Assembly (NCBI GenBank): GCA_036785705.1
Contig: JAWUZG010000014.1
Span: forward strand, 124,001 to 188,000
Reading direction: 5' to 3'
DNA: 64,000 bases
From: Acanthornis magna
Taxonomy: Eukaryota; Chordata; Aves; Passeriformes; Acanthizidae
The notes beneath the pieces were generated by a model. It was given only the letters and a program-made list of their open reading frames with translations. It did not search any database and was not told where the DNA came from. Shown one piece after another: positions 1 through 11,317 of this stretch. Position 1 is the first letter of the stretch. Each line of letters starts with the position of its first letter. A program made the translations under genes and the position numbers.

Positions 1-1290
1 TCCCTGCACTGCCCCAGCTCTGCTGCCCCACAGCTGCTGGATCAGGAAGGGCCGAGCCATGGGGGAGGGAAATGCACGGGGATTCCTCCTGGGAGGGACC
101 TCAGGATGTTTCCAGGCCAAACCAAAGCCCGGTCAGTGGAGAAAGGGACACAAGGATGGGCTGTTTGTGTGCTCTGCCACAGCAGGATCAGATGCAGAGC
201 TGCAGAGATAGCCAGCCAATGTGGATCCCTGCAGGAGCTGATCTCACACAGCGGCTCCCAGGCCTCTGCTCCTCGCCGCTTGCTCTGCTTTGATGTTCCC
301 TGGGTTGCAGCTGAAGCCAGCGGGGCTGGGCTGCAGAGAATTTGGGAGAGAAACCCATCAGTGTCCATCTCAGCCTGTGTGAGCGTGCAGGGGCAGGACT
401 CAGCCCAGGGCTAGTGGGGCAGGGCCAGGGCCTGGGGAAGGGATGGAAAAAGGCAAGTGCCCGAGAGAGGAGGCTGCTGTGTGCCCTTGGTGGCATGGCC
501 AGAGCAGGGAGGGGGCCCAGGACATTTGTCAGCCCCAGCCTCTGTCCCCAGCCATTGGCAGCCCTGGCTGCCCAGCCCAGGTGTGCGGTGAGTTTGGCTG
601 TGGCCAGCTCCATCCTCCTGCGGGGCTCAGGGCCTGTTCCCGGCAATGGCCAGCCCTGGCCGGGTCTGTGCTGGCCCCGAGCCCGGCAGAGCCTGGGGCA
701 GGGCTGCGTGGGAAGGCCCACAGGTGGCACGGCCTGTGCAGGAGCTTGGAGAGGCTGCCCAGCAGGGAGGCCATGGGGGCACCGAGCCCCAGGGGCTGCT
801 GTGGGCACCACGGCACAGGGGCCGTTCCCAGCCGCAATGCTCCTGGCCTGGGCTGGGCCTGCCCAGGGGGGCTGTGGCACCATGGCTGGGCCAGCGGGGC
901 ACAAAGGGGCCACGGAGCCGCTGCCGGGGTGACAGCAAGGCCAGCACCAGGCAAGGAACTGCTTATCTATTCAGCCTGCATTAGGAGATACTTGGATTCA
1001 GTATCAGTTGGAGATTGCACATATTAATGTATTAACAGGAAAAACAGCCTAAGCAGGACCTAAAAAATCTTCTCTCACTGTTTTTTAAAGTAGTATATAT
1101 TTCCTTAAATTCATTTCCTAAATCTGCTGAATTAGTCACAGACGATTTGGAAATTTAAATTATTCCCAGAGACTGGGCATGTTAAGGTATTTTGAATGTT
1201 AATGAGGCCTCGAGCACTGAATTCCTGAAGATCAGAAGTCTGAACAAGCCTCTGGAGAAGTAAAATTCAGCAGCAACCTCCAAGTTGCTG

Positions 1291-1625
1291 CTCTGTGATG
1301 CCATACAGCCACACGGTGGTGTCACAGTCTGCTCTGTGATGTCACAACCCATCCTGTGACATCACAGGCAGCTCTAAGATGTGACACAACCAACCACAGC
1401 CCACAGCCACAGCCCATGCTATGATGTCACAGCCTCCTCTGTGATGTCACAACCCACTAAGTGATGTCACACACCTCACACTGTGACCTCACAGCCTGCT
1501 CTGTGATGTCACACAGTCCCCTCTGTGATGCTGTAGCTGCTCATTGACCTCACACAGCCAACTCTGTGGTGTCACACTGCCCCGTTCTGACATCACAGCT
1601 GCTCTGGGGCTCTGTGACACAGCCC
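1291..1625. repeat. Degenerate minisatellite, TGTGATGTCACA core (one per monomer)
   Basis: A block of roughly 24-30 bp imperfect repeats is built on CTCTGTGATGTCACA. The core TGTGATGTCACA is an almost perfect dyad (TGTGA and TCACA arms) and holds TGATGTCA, one base from the TGACGTCA CRE/ATF octamer. The block lies at offset +1290 from each copy start (for example 5044, 8826, 12608). An expanded, diverged version occurs at 39115-39500 and a shorter one at 56080-56320. Confidence 0.8.
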
Positions 1626-2064
1626 CCTCTGGGCCGTGGCACAGCCCCTGCCAATGCTGAGCACCTGGGAGCTCTGGCTGTGCCCTGCTGGTGTCCCTGA
1701 GCTGCCCTGGCAGTGGCCCAGCCCTGCTGGGCTGTGCACAGGAGCTGCTCCTGGGCACAGCTGTCTCTCTGCAGCGCTGCCGCTTGCCAGGAGCTGCCTC
1801 TGTGCCAGGAGCCCGGCCCAGCTCAGCAGCACAGCCACAGCACAGGGACTCCAATGAGCCTCGCGGGGCTTTGCTGCTGTTTACATCAGACTCAGTCCCT
1901 CCCAGTGTGTTCAAATAACTTCTCAAGAAGTCAAAGTTAAACTGAAATACTGACGTCTCTTGTACTTTAAATAGGTTCCACTGAGTGACACAACTGAGAA
2001 AGTGTCGCCAGGTTCCAGTCAGAGCAGAAAACATCCTGCAGAAGTTGACTCTGTCAGGTCCTCA

Positions 2065-2830
2065 AGGTAAAACAATCCCAGGGATGGGTTTGCCTTTGCT
2101 TGAGGCAGGACTGATCCAAACTGTCTTCCCTAACACATTTCTCATAGGCACCATGGAGACTTTATCCCCCTTCTATGGCCCATGGATGATTTGATTGGGC
2201 AGGGCTGGCTCGATTGGTGGAGCCTCAGGTCTTCACTGACCAGTGGCCTTGGCTAAATGCAGCTCCCAGTGTTTGAAGGTGCCACCAGCCACTGCTTTCA
2301 AGGTGGTTTTCAGCAGTCCCTTGCACTGTTCAGCTTTCCCAGGGCTGGTGCCTGACAGGCAATATGAAACACCCACTCAGTGCTGTGCTCTCTGGCCCAG
2401 GTGTCCATGAGGCTGTTCTGGAAATGAGTCCCATTGTGCGACTCACTTCTTCCTGGGGGCCCTGTCCCCCCAGGACTTGCTTTTCCAGGCCCAGGGTGGT
2501 GTTCTGGGCAGTGCCGTGAGGCACAGGGTGCGTCTCCATCCCTGCAGGGGCTGTTGGCACCACTGTCAGCAGCAGCGCTTGCCCTGGCGGCTCTGTGGCA
2601 CTGTGATGTCATCCATCTGCCAGGCCCCCCCAGACTGGCATTTCCACCATCGTCCCCCACACCACAGGGGCTTTGCCCGCTTGGCCCTGCTTGAGCACAG
2701 CACACGTTCCACAGTCATGGATAACCTGGAGATGCTGTCCGTGGTTAAATCCACCTCTCGGTCACCAGCCCATCTGGAGGTTGCATCTCTTCCCTGATGA
2801 CCTGAGGCAACAAAGAATCCTGATCCCTCT
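2065..2830 (-). pseudogene. Antisense ERV-L-like integrase remnant inside the monomer
   Basis: Read on the minus strand, this segment has the layout of a class III (ERV-L-like) retroviral integrase with frameshifts and stops. In order it shows an HHCC-like zinc-binding region (about 2830-2690), a core start with AWQMDD (about 2600), an NGTHF motif preceded by His where the second catalytic Asp is expected (about 2420), WVFHI (about 2365), a GLLKTTLKA stretch (about 2310), and a C-terminal GKTVW region (about 2120). It cannot encode an active enzyme. The same remnant lies at copy start +2093 to +2858 in copies 2-10 (for example 5847-6612). I recognised the family from motifs; a profile search would settle it. 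Confidence 0.7.
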
Positions 2831-3753
2831 CCCTGCTCTGGAAAAGATCCCTGAGAGGAGCACAGATGGGAATATGCACAGGGTGAGCTCCCACACCCCC
2901 ATGAGCAGCCCAAGCCACATTGTGCCCAGGGGCTCTGGACCTATTCCAGCAAATGCTCAGATCAAATTTGTTTCCAGCCTGCTCTGGGCAGGTCTGTTGT
3001 TATCTAACCCATTGTGCCCCACACCGGCCCCAGAAAAGTGCTGCCCCACATCCACACAGCCCCTTTCCAACCACAGCCTCCTCTAACTTCCCATTTGCTA
3101 TTGTCTCTCAGTGTTCACATGTTGATTGTGAAGCCACTTCTGCTCCAGGAGCCTGATTGGAAAGCAGTTGGCCCCAGCAGCTTGGGGACAAGATACGAAT
3201 CACAAAAATGCTGCTGCCAGCAGAGACAAGACAGGGACAGAGGAAAGGGGAGAGCCAGGCCCAGGGGACATGGCTGCAGTGGTGATGGCTGGGAGGTCAC
3301 TGCCACTGCAGCAGCCCGGCTGGCCCTCAGCTGACATTCTGGCCAGGAGCGTTGCGAGGTCACCCAGCACATCAGAGACCCCACAGAACGGGAATTCCAC
3401 CCTTGGGGAGGTGAAGGATTGAGGCACGTGACAGAGGCCCCACCTGGGCTCTGATTCTGGGGTCATCTCTGCTCCACAACCCACCCAGCCCTGGCACACA
3501 GGGAGGCCAGCCAGGCTCATGGCCACCCTGCTCTGCACCAGCCCTGCAACCAGGGAAAAATCTTTCCTTATCTCCAGGTTGAACATCCTCTATTTCCCCC
3601 AACAGCCTTGCCTTTCATCCTCTTGACATGCTCCTGACAAGCTTTTCCTTCCTAAAATCTACAAAGTCACCATATCTCCATTTCCCCTTTGCAAACTGTC
3701 CTTGCTGACACCTCCTGGCTGTGGCTTCACGAGCCCTGTCAGAGCCAGCCCTG

Positions 3754-6700
3754 TCCCTGCACTGCCCCAGCTCTGCTGCCCCACAGCTGCTGGATCAGGA
3801 AGGGCCGAGCCATGGGGGAGGGAAATGCACGGGGATTCCTCCTGGGAGGGACCTCAGGATGTTTCCAGGCCAAACCAAAGCCCGGTCAGTGGAGAAAGGG
3901 ACACAAGGATGGGCTGTTTGTGTGCTCTGCCACAGCAGGATCAGATGCAGAGCTGCAGAGATAGCCAGCCAATGTGGATCCCTGCAGGAGCTGATCTCAC
4001 ACAGCGGCTCCCAGGCCTCTGCTCCTCGCCGCTTGCTCTGCTTTGATGTTCCCTGGGTTGCAGCTGAAGCCAGCGGGGCTGGGCTGCAGAGAATTTGGGA
4101 GAGAAACCCATCAGTGTCCATCTCAGCCTGTGTGAGCGTGCAGGGGCAGGACTCAGCCCAGGGCTAGTGGGGCAGGGCCAGGGCCTGGGGAAGGGATGGA
4201 AAAAGGCAAGTGCCCGAGAGAGGAGGCTGCTGTGTGCCCTTGGTGGCATGGCCAGAGCAGGGAGGGGGCCCAGGACATTTGTCAGCCCCAGCCTCTGTCC
4301 CCAGCCATTGGCAGCCCTGGCTGCCCAGCCCAGGTGTGCGGTGAGTTTGGCTGTGGCCAGCTCCATCCTCCTGCGGGGCTCAGGGCCTGTTCCCGGCAAT
4401 GGCCAGCCCTGGCCGGGTCTGTGCTGGCCCCGAGCCCGGCAGAGCCTGGGGCAGGGCTGCGTGGGAAGGCCCACAGGTGGCACGGCCTGTGCAGGAGCTT
4501 GGAGAGGCTGCCCAGCAGGGAGGCCATGGGGGCACCGAGCCCCAGGGGCTGCTGTGGGCACCACGGCACAGGGGCCGTTCCCACCCGCAATGCTCCTGGC
4601 CTGGGCTGGGCCTGCCCAGGGGGGCTGTGGCACCATGGCTGGGCCAGCGGGGCACAAAGGGGCCACGGAGCCGCTGCCGGGGTGACAGCAAGGCCAGCAC
4701 CAGGCAAGGAACTGCTTATCTATTCAGCCTGCATTAGGAGATACTTGGATTCAGTATCAGTTGGAGATTGCACATATTAATGTATTAACAGGAAAAACAG
4801 CCTAAGCAGGACCTAAAAAATCTTCTCTCACTGTTTTTTAAAGTAGTATATATTTCCTTAAATTCATTTCCTAAATCTGCTGAATTAGTCACAGACGATT
4901 TGGAAATTTAAATTATTCCCAGAGACTGGGCATGTTAAGGTATTTTGAATGTTAATGAGGCCTCGAGCACTGAATTCCTGAAGATCAGAAGTCTGAACAA
5001 GCCTCTGGAGAAGTAAAATTCAGCAGCAACCTCCAAGTTGCTGCTCTGTGATGCCATACAGCCACACGGTGGTGTCACAGTCTGCTCTGTGATGTCACAA
5101 CCCATCCTGTGACATCACAGGCAGCTCTAAGATGTGACACAACCAACCACAGCCCACAGCCACAGCCCATGCTATGATGTCACAGCCTCCTCTGTGATGT
5201 CACAACCCACTAAGTGATGTCACACACCTCACACTGTGACCTCACAGCCTGCTCTGTGATGTCACACAGTCCCCTCTGTGATGCTGTAGCTGCTCATTGA
5301 CCTCACACAGCCAACTCTGTGGTGTCACACTGCCCCGTTCTGACATCACAGCTGCTCTGGGGCTCTGTGACACAGCCCCAGAGGTGCCTATGGCTATGAC
5401 ACAGCCCCCTCTGGGCCATGGCACAGCCCCTGCCAATGCTGAGCACCTGGGAGCTCTGGCTGTGCCCTGCTGGTGTCCCTGAGCTGCCCTGGCAGTGGCC
5501 CAGCCCTGCTGGGCTGTGCACAGGAGCTGCTCCTGGGCACAGCTGTCTCTCTGCAGCGCTGCCGCTTGCCAGGAGCTGCCTCTGTGCCAGGAGCCCGGCC
5601 CAGCTCAGCAGCACAGCCACAGCACAGGGACTCCAATGAGCCTCGCGGGGCTTTGCTGCTGTTTACATCAGACTCAGTCCCTCCGAGTGTGTTCAAATAA
5701 CTTCTCAAGAAGTCAAAGTTAAACTGAAATACTGACGTCTCTTGTACTTTAAATAGGTTCCACTGAGTGACACAACTGAGAAAGTGTCGCCAGGTTCCAG
5801 TCAGAGCAGACAACATCCTGCAGAAGTTGACTCTGTCAGGTCCTCAAGGTAAAACAATCCCAGGGATGGGTTTGCCTTTGCTTGAGGCAGGACTGATCCA
5901 AACTGTCTTCCCTAACACATTTCTCATAGGCACCATGGAGACTTTATCCCCCTTCTATGGCCCATGGATGATTTGATTGGGCAGGGCTGGCTCGATTGGT
6001 GGAGCCTCAGGTCTTCACTGACCAGTGGCCTTGGCTAAATGCAGCTCCCAGTGTTTGAAGGTGCCACCAGCCACTGTTTTCAAGGTGGTTTTCAGCAGTC
6101 CCTTGCACTGTTCAGCTTTCCCAGGGCTGGTGCCTGACAGGGAATATGAAACACCCACTCAGTGCTGTGCTCTCTGGCCCAGGTGTCCATGAGGCTGTTC
6201 TGGAAATGAGTCCCATTGTGCGACTCACTTCTTCCTGGGGGCCCTGTCCCCCCAGGACTTGCTTTTCCAGGCCCAGGGTGGTGTTCTGGGCAGTGCCGTG
6301 AGGCGCAGGGTGCGTCTCCATCCCTGCAGGGGCTGTTGGCACCACTGTCAGCAGCAGCGCTTGCCCTGGCGGCTCTGTGGCACTGTGATGTCATCCATCT
6401 GCCAGGCCCCCCCAGACTGGCATTTCCACCATCGTCCCCCACACCACAGGGGCTTTGCCCGCTTGGCCCTGCTTGAGCACAGCACACGTTCCACAGTCAT
6501 GGATAACCTGGAGATGCTGTCCGTGGTTAAATCCACCTCTCGGTCACCAGCCCATCTGGAGGTTGCATCTCTTCCCTGATGACCTGAGGCAACAAAGAAT
6601 CCTGATCCCTCTCCCTGCTCTGGAAAAGATCCCTGAGAGGAGCACAGATGGGAATATGCACAGGGTGAGCTCCCACACCCCCATGAGCAGCCCAAGCCAC

Positions 6701-7535
6701 ATTGTGCCCAGGGACTCTGGACCTATTCCAGCAAATGCTCAGATCAAATTTGTTTCCAGCCTGCTCTGGGCAGGTCTGTTGTTATCTAACCCATTGTGCC
6801 CCACACCGGCCCCAGAAAAGTGCTGCCCCACATCCACACAGCCCCTTTCCAACCACAGCCTCCTCTAACTTCCCATTTGCTATTGTCTCTCAGTGTTCAC
6901 ATGTTGATTGTGAAGCCACTTCTGCTCCAGGAGCCTGATTGGAAAGCAGTTGGCCCCAGCAGCTTGGGGACAAGATATGAATCACAAAAATGCTGCTGCC
7001 AGCAGAGACAAGACAGGGACAGAGGAAAGGGGAGAGCCAGGCCCAGGGGACATGGCTGCAGTGGTGATGGCTGTGAGGTCACTGCCACTGCAGCAGCCCG
7101 GCTGGCCCTCAGCTGACATTCTGGCCAGGAGCGTTGCGAGGTCACCCAGCACATCAGAGACCCCACAGAACGGGAATTCCACCCTTGGGGAGGTGAAGGA
7201 TTGAGGCACGTGACAGAGGCCCCACCTGGGCTCTGATTCTGGGGTCATCTCTGCTCCACAACCCACCCAGCCCTGGCACACAGGGAGGCCAGCCAGGCTC
7301 ATGGCCACCCTGCTCTGCACCAGCCCTGCAACCAGGGAAAAATCTTTCCTTATCTCCAGGTTGAACATCCTCTATTTCCCCCAACAGCCTTGCCTTTCAT
7401 CCTCTTGACATGCTCCTGACAAGCTTTTCCTTCCTAAAATCTACAAAGTCACCATATCTCCATTTCCCCTTTGCAAACTGTCCTTGCTGACACCTCCTGG
7501 CTGTGGCTTCACGAGCCCTGTCAGAGCCAGCCCTG
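3754..7535. repeat. Macrosatellite copy 2
   Basis: 3782 bp. From the minisatellite onward it carries the same markers as copy 6 (ggccAtggcac near 5416, aggcGcaggg near 6304, cagggaatatg near 6139, tgtttt near 6076). Its first ~800 bp instead look like copies 3 and 7, lacking the 2 bp insertion and the TAG-to-TGG change of copy 6. It is therefore a mosaic. Confidence 0.95.
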
Positions 7536-10500
7536 TCCCTGCACTGCCCCAGCTCTGCTGCCCCACAGCTGCTGGATCAGGAAGGGCCGAGCCATGGGGG
7601 AGGGAAATGCACGGGGATTCCTCCTGGGAGGGACCTCAGGATGTTTCCAGGCCAAACCAAAGCCCGGTCAGTGGAGAAAGGGACACAAGGATGGGCTGTT
7701 TGTGTGCTCTGCCACAGCAGGATCAGATGCAGAGCTGCAGAGATAGCCAGCCAATGTGGATCCCTGCAGGAGCTGATCTCACACAGCGGCTCCCAGGCCT
7801 CTGCTCCTCGCCGCTTGCTCTGCTTTGATGTTCCCTGGGTTGCAGCTGAAGCCAGCGGGGCTGGGCTGCAGAGAATTTGGGAGAGAAACCCATCAGTGTC
7901 CATCTCAGCCTGTGTGAGCGTGCAGGGGCAGGACTCAGCCCAGGGCTAGTGGGGCAGGGCCAGGGCCTGGGGAAGGGATGGAAAAAGGCAAGTGCCCGAG
8001 AGAGGAGGCTGCTGTGTGCCCTTGGTGGCATGGCCAGAGCAGGGAGGGGGCCCAGGACATTTGTCAGCCCCAGCCTCTGTCCCCAGCCATTGGCAGCCCT
8101 GGCTGCCCAGCCCAGGTGTGCGGTGAGTTTGGCTGTGGCCAGCTCCATCCTCCTGCGGGGCTCAGGGCCTGTTCCCGGCAATGGCCAGCCCTGGCCGGGT
8201 CTGTGCTGGCCCCGAGCCCGGCAGAGCCTGGGGCAGGGCTGCGTGGGAAGGCCCACAGGTGGCACGGCCTGTGCAGGAGCTTGGAGAGGCTGCCCAGCAG
8301 GGAGGCCATGGGGGCACCGAGCCCCAGGGGCTGCTGTGGGCACCACGGCACAGGGGCCGTTCCCACCCGCAATGCTCCTGGCCTGGGCTGGGCCTGCCCA
8401 GGGGGGCTGTGGCACCATGGCTGGGCCAGCGGGGCACAAAGGGGCCACGGAGCCGCTGCCGGGGTGACAGCAAGGCCAGCACCAGGCAAGGAACTGCTTA
8501 TCTATTCAGCCTGCATTAGGAGATACTTGGATTCAGTATCAGTTGGAGATTGCACATATTAATGTATTAACAGGAAAAACAGCCTAAGCAGGACCTAAAA
8601 AATCTTCTCTCACTGTTTTTTAAAGTAGTATATATTTCCTTAAATTCATTTCCTAAATCTGCTGAATTAGTCACAGACGATTTGGAAATTTAAATTATTC
8701 CCAGAGACTGGGCATGTTAATGTATTTTGAATGTTAATGAGGCCTCGAGCACTGAATTCCTGAAGATCAGAAGTCTGAACAAGCCTCTGGAGAAGTAAAA
8801 TTCAGCAGCAACCTCCAAGTTGCTGCTCTGTGATGCCATACAGCCACACGGTGGTGTCACAGTCTGCTCTGTGATGTCACAACCCATCCTGTGACATCAC
8901 AGGCAGCTCTAAGATGTGACACAACCAACCACAGCCCACAGCCACAGCCCATGCTATGATGTCACAGCCTCCTCTGTGATGTCACAACCCACTAAGTGAT
9001 GTCACACACCTCACACTGTGACCTCACAGCCTGCTCTGTGATGTCACACAGTCCCCTCTGTGATGCTGTAGCTGCTCATTGACCTCACACAGCCAACTCT
9101 GTGGTGTCACACTGCCCCGTTCTGACATCACAGCTGCTCTGGGGCTCTGTGACACAGCCCCAGAGGTGCCTATGGCTATGACACAGCCCCCTCTGGGCCG
9201 TGGCACAGCCCCTGCCAATGCTGAGCACCTGGGAGCTCTGGCTGTGCCCTGCTGGTGTCCCTGAGCTGCCCTGGCAGTGGCCCAGCCCTGCTGGGCTGTG
9301 CACAGGAGCTGCTCCTGGGCACAGCTGTCTCTCTGCAGCGCTGCCGCTTGCCAGGAGCTGCCTCTGTGCCAGGAGCCCGGCCCAGCTCAGCAGCACAGCC
9401 ACAGCACAGGGACTCGAATGAGCCTCGCGGGGCTTTGCTGCTGTTTACATCAGACTCAGTCCCTCCCAGTGTGTTCAAATAACTTCTCAAGAAGTCAAAG
9501 TTAAACTGAAATACTGACGTCTCTTGTACTTTAAATAGGTTCCACTGAGTGACACAACTGAGAAAGTGTCGCCAGGTTCCAGTCAGAGCAGACAACATCC
9601 TGCAGAAGTTGACTCTGTCAGGTCCTCAAGGTAAAACAATCCCAGGGATGGGTTTGCCTTTGCTTGAGGCAGGACTGATCCAAACTGTCTTCCCTAACAC
9701 ATTTCTCATAGGCACCATGGAGACTTTATCCCCCTTCTATGGCCCATGGATGATTTGATTGGGCAGGGCTGGCTCGATTGGTGGAGCCTCAGGTCTTCAC
9801 TGACCAGTGGCCTTGGCTAAATGCAGCTCCCAGTGTTTGAAGGTGCCACCAGCCACTGCTTTCAAGGTGGTTTTCAGCAGTCCCTTGCACTGTTCAGCTT
9901 TCCCAGGGCTGGTGCCTGACAGGCAATATGAAACACCCACTCAGTGCTGTGCTCTCTGGCCCAGGTGTCCATGAGGCTGTTCTGGAAATGAGTCCCATTG
10001 TGCGACTCACTTCTTCCTGGGGGCCCTGTCCCCCCAGGACTTGCTTTTCCAGGCCCAGGGTGGTGTTCTGGGCAGTGCCGTGAGGCACAGGGTGCGTCTC
10101 CATCCCTGCAGGGGCTGTTGGCACCACTGTCAGCAGCAGCGCTTGCCCTGGCGGCTCTGTGGCACTGTGATGTCATCCATCTGCCAGGCCCCCCCAGACT
10201 GGCATTTCCACCATCGTCCCCCACACCACAGGGGCTTTGCCCGCTTGGCCCTGCTTGAGCACAGCACACGTTCCACAGTCATGGATAACCTGGAGATGCT
10301 GTCCGTGGTTAAATCCACCTCTCAGTCACCAGCCCATCTGGAGGTTGCATCTCTTCCCTGATGACCTGAGGCAACAAAGAATCCTGATCCCTCTCCCTGC
10401 TCTGGAAAAGATCCCTGAGAGGAGCACAGATGGGAATATGCACAGGGTGAGCTCCCACACCCCCATGAGCAGCCCAAGCCACATTGTGCCCAGGGGCTCT

Positions 10501-11317
10501 GGACCTATTCCAGCAAATGCTCAGATCAAATTTGTTTCCAGCCTGCTCTGGGCAGGTCTGTTGTTATCTAACCCATTGTGCCCCACACCGGCCCCAGAAA
10601 AGTGCTGCCCCACATCCACACAGCCCCTTTCCAACCACAGCCTCCTCTAACTTCCCATTTGCTATTGTCTCTCAGTGTTCACATGTTGATTGTGAAGCCA
10701 CTTCTGCTCCAGGAGCCTGATTGGAAAGCAGTTGGCCCCAGCAGCTTGGGGACAAGATACGAATCACAAAAATGCTGCTGCCAGCAGAGACAAGACAGGG
10801 ACAGAGGAAAGGGGAGAGCCAGGCCCAGGGGACATGGCTGCAGTGGTGATGGCTGGGAGGTCACTGCCACTGCAGCAGCCCGGCTGGCCCTCAGCTGACA
10901 TTCTGGCCAGGAGCGTTGCGAGGTCACCCAGCACATCAGAGACCCCACAGAACGGGAATTCCACCCTTGGGGAGGTGAAGGATTGAGGCACGTGACAGAG
11001 GCCCCACCTGGGCTCTGATTCTGGGGTCACCTCTGCTCCACAACCCACCCAGCCCTGGCACACAGGGAGGCCAGCCAGGCTCATGGCCACCCTGCTCTGC
11101 ACCAGCCCTGCAACCAGGGAAAAATCTTTCCTTATCTCCAGGTTGAACATCCTCTATTTCCCCCAACAGCCTTGCCTTTCATCCTCTTGACATGCTCCTG
11201 ACAAGCTTTTCCTTCCTAAAATCTACAAAGTCACCATATCTCCATTTCCCCTTTGCAAACTGTCCTTGCTGACACCTCCTGGCTGTGGCTTCACGAGCCC
11301 TGTCAGAGCCAGCCCTG
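7536..11317. repeat. Macrosatellite copy 3 (higher-order position a)
   Basis: 3782 bp. Private markers shared only with copy 7 include gttaaTgtatttt near 8719 and ggggtcaCctctg near 11029. All markers compared agree with copy 7 at +15130. Confidence 0.95.

Larger units (their letters stand above)
1..3753. repeat. Macrosatellite copy 1 (29 bp shorter)
   Basis: This copy is 3753 bp because 29 bp are missing near 1630, where the other copies hold two GACACAGCCCC direct repeats 29 bp apart. The deletion joins them exactly, which suggests replication slippage or repeat-mediated deletion. Its marker combination (G at 831, A in agcagaAaac near 2027, cggtc near 2760) matches no other copy completely. 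Confidence 0.95.

Noticed and set aside
188..913. 241-codon minus-strand ORF recurring in most monomers, with overlapping 194-196 codon plus-strand ORFs
   Set aside because: Open frames on both strands over the same GC-rich stretch, no domain, and changes between copies are not biased to synonymous sites. These are chance ORFs in high-GC repeat.
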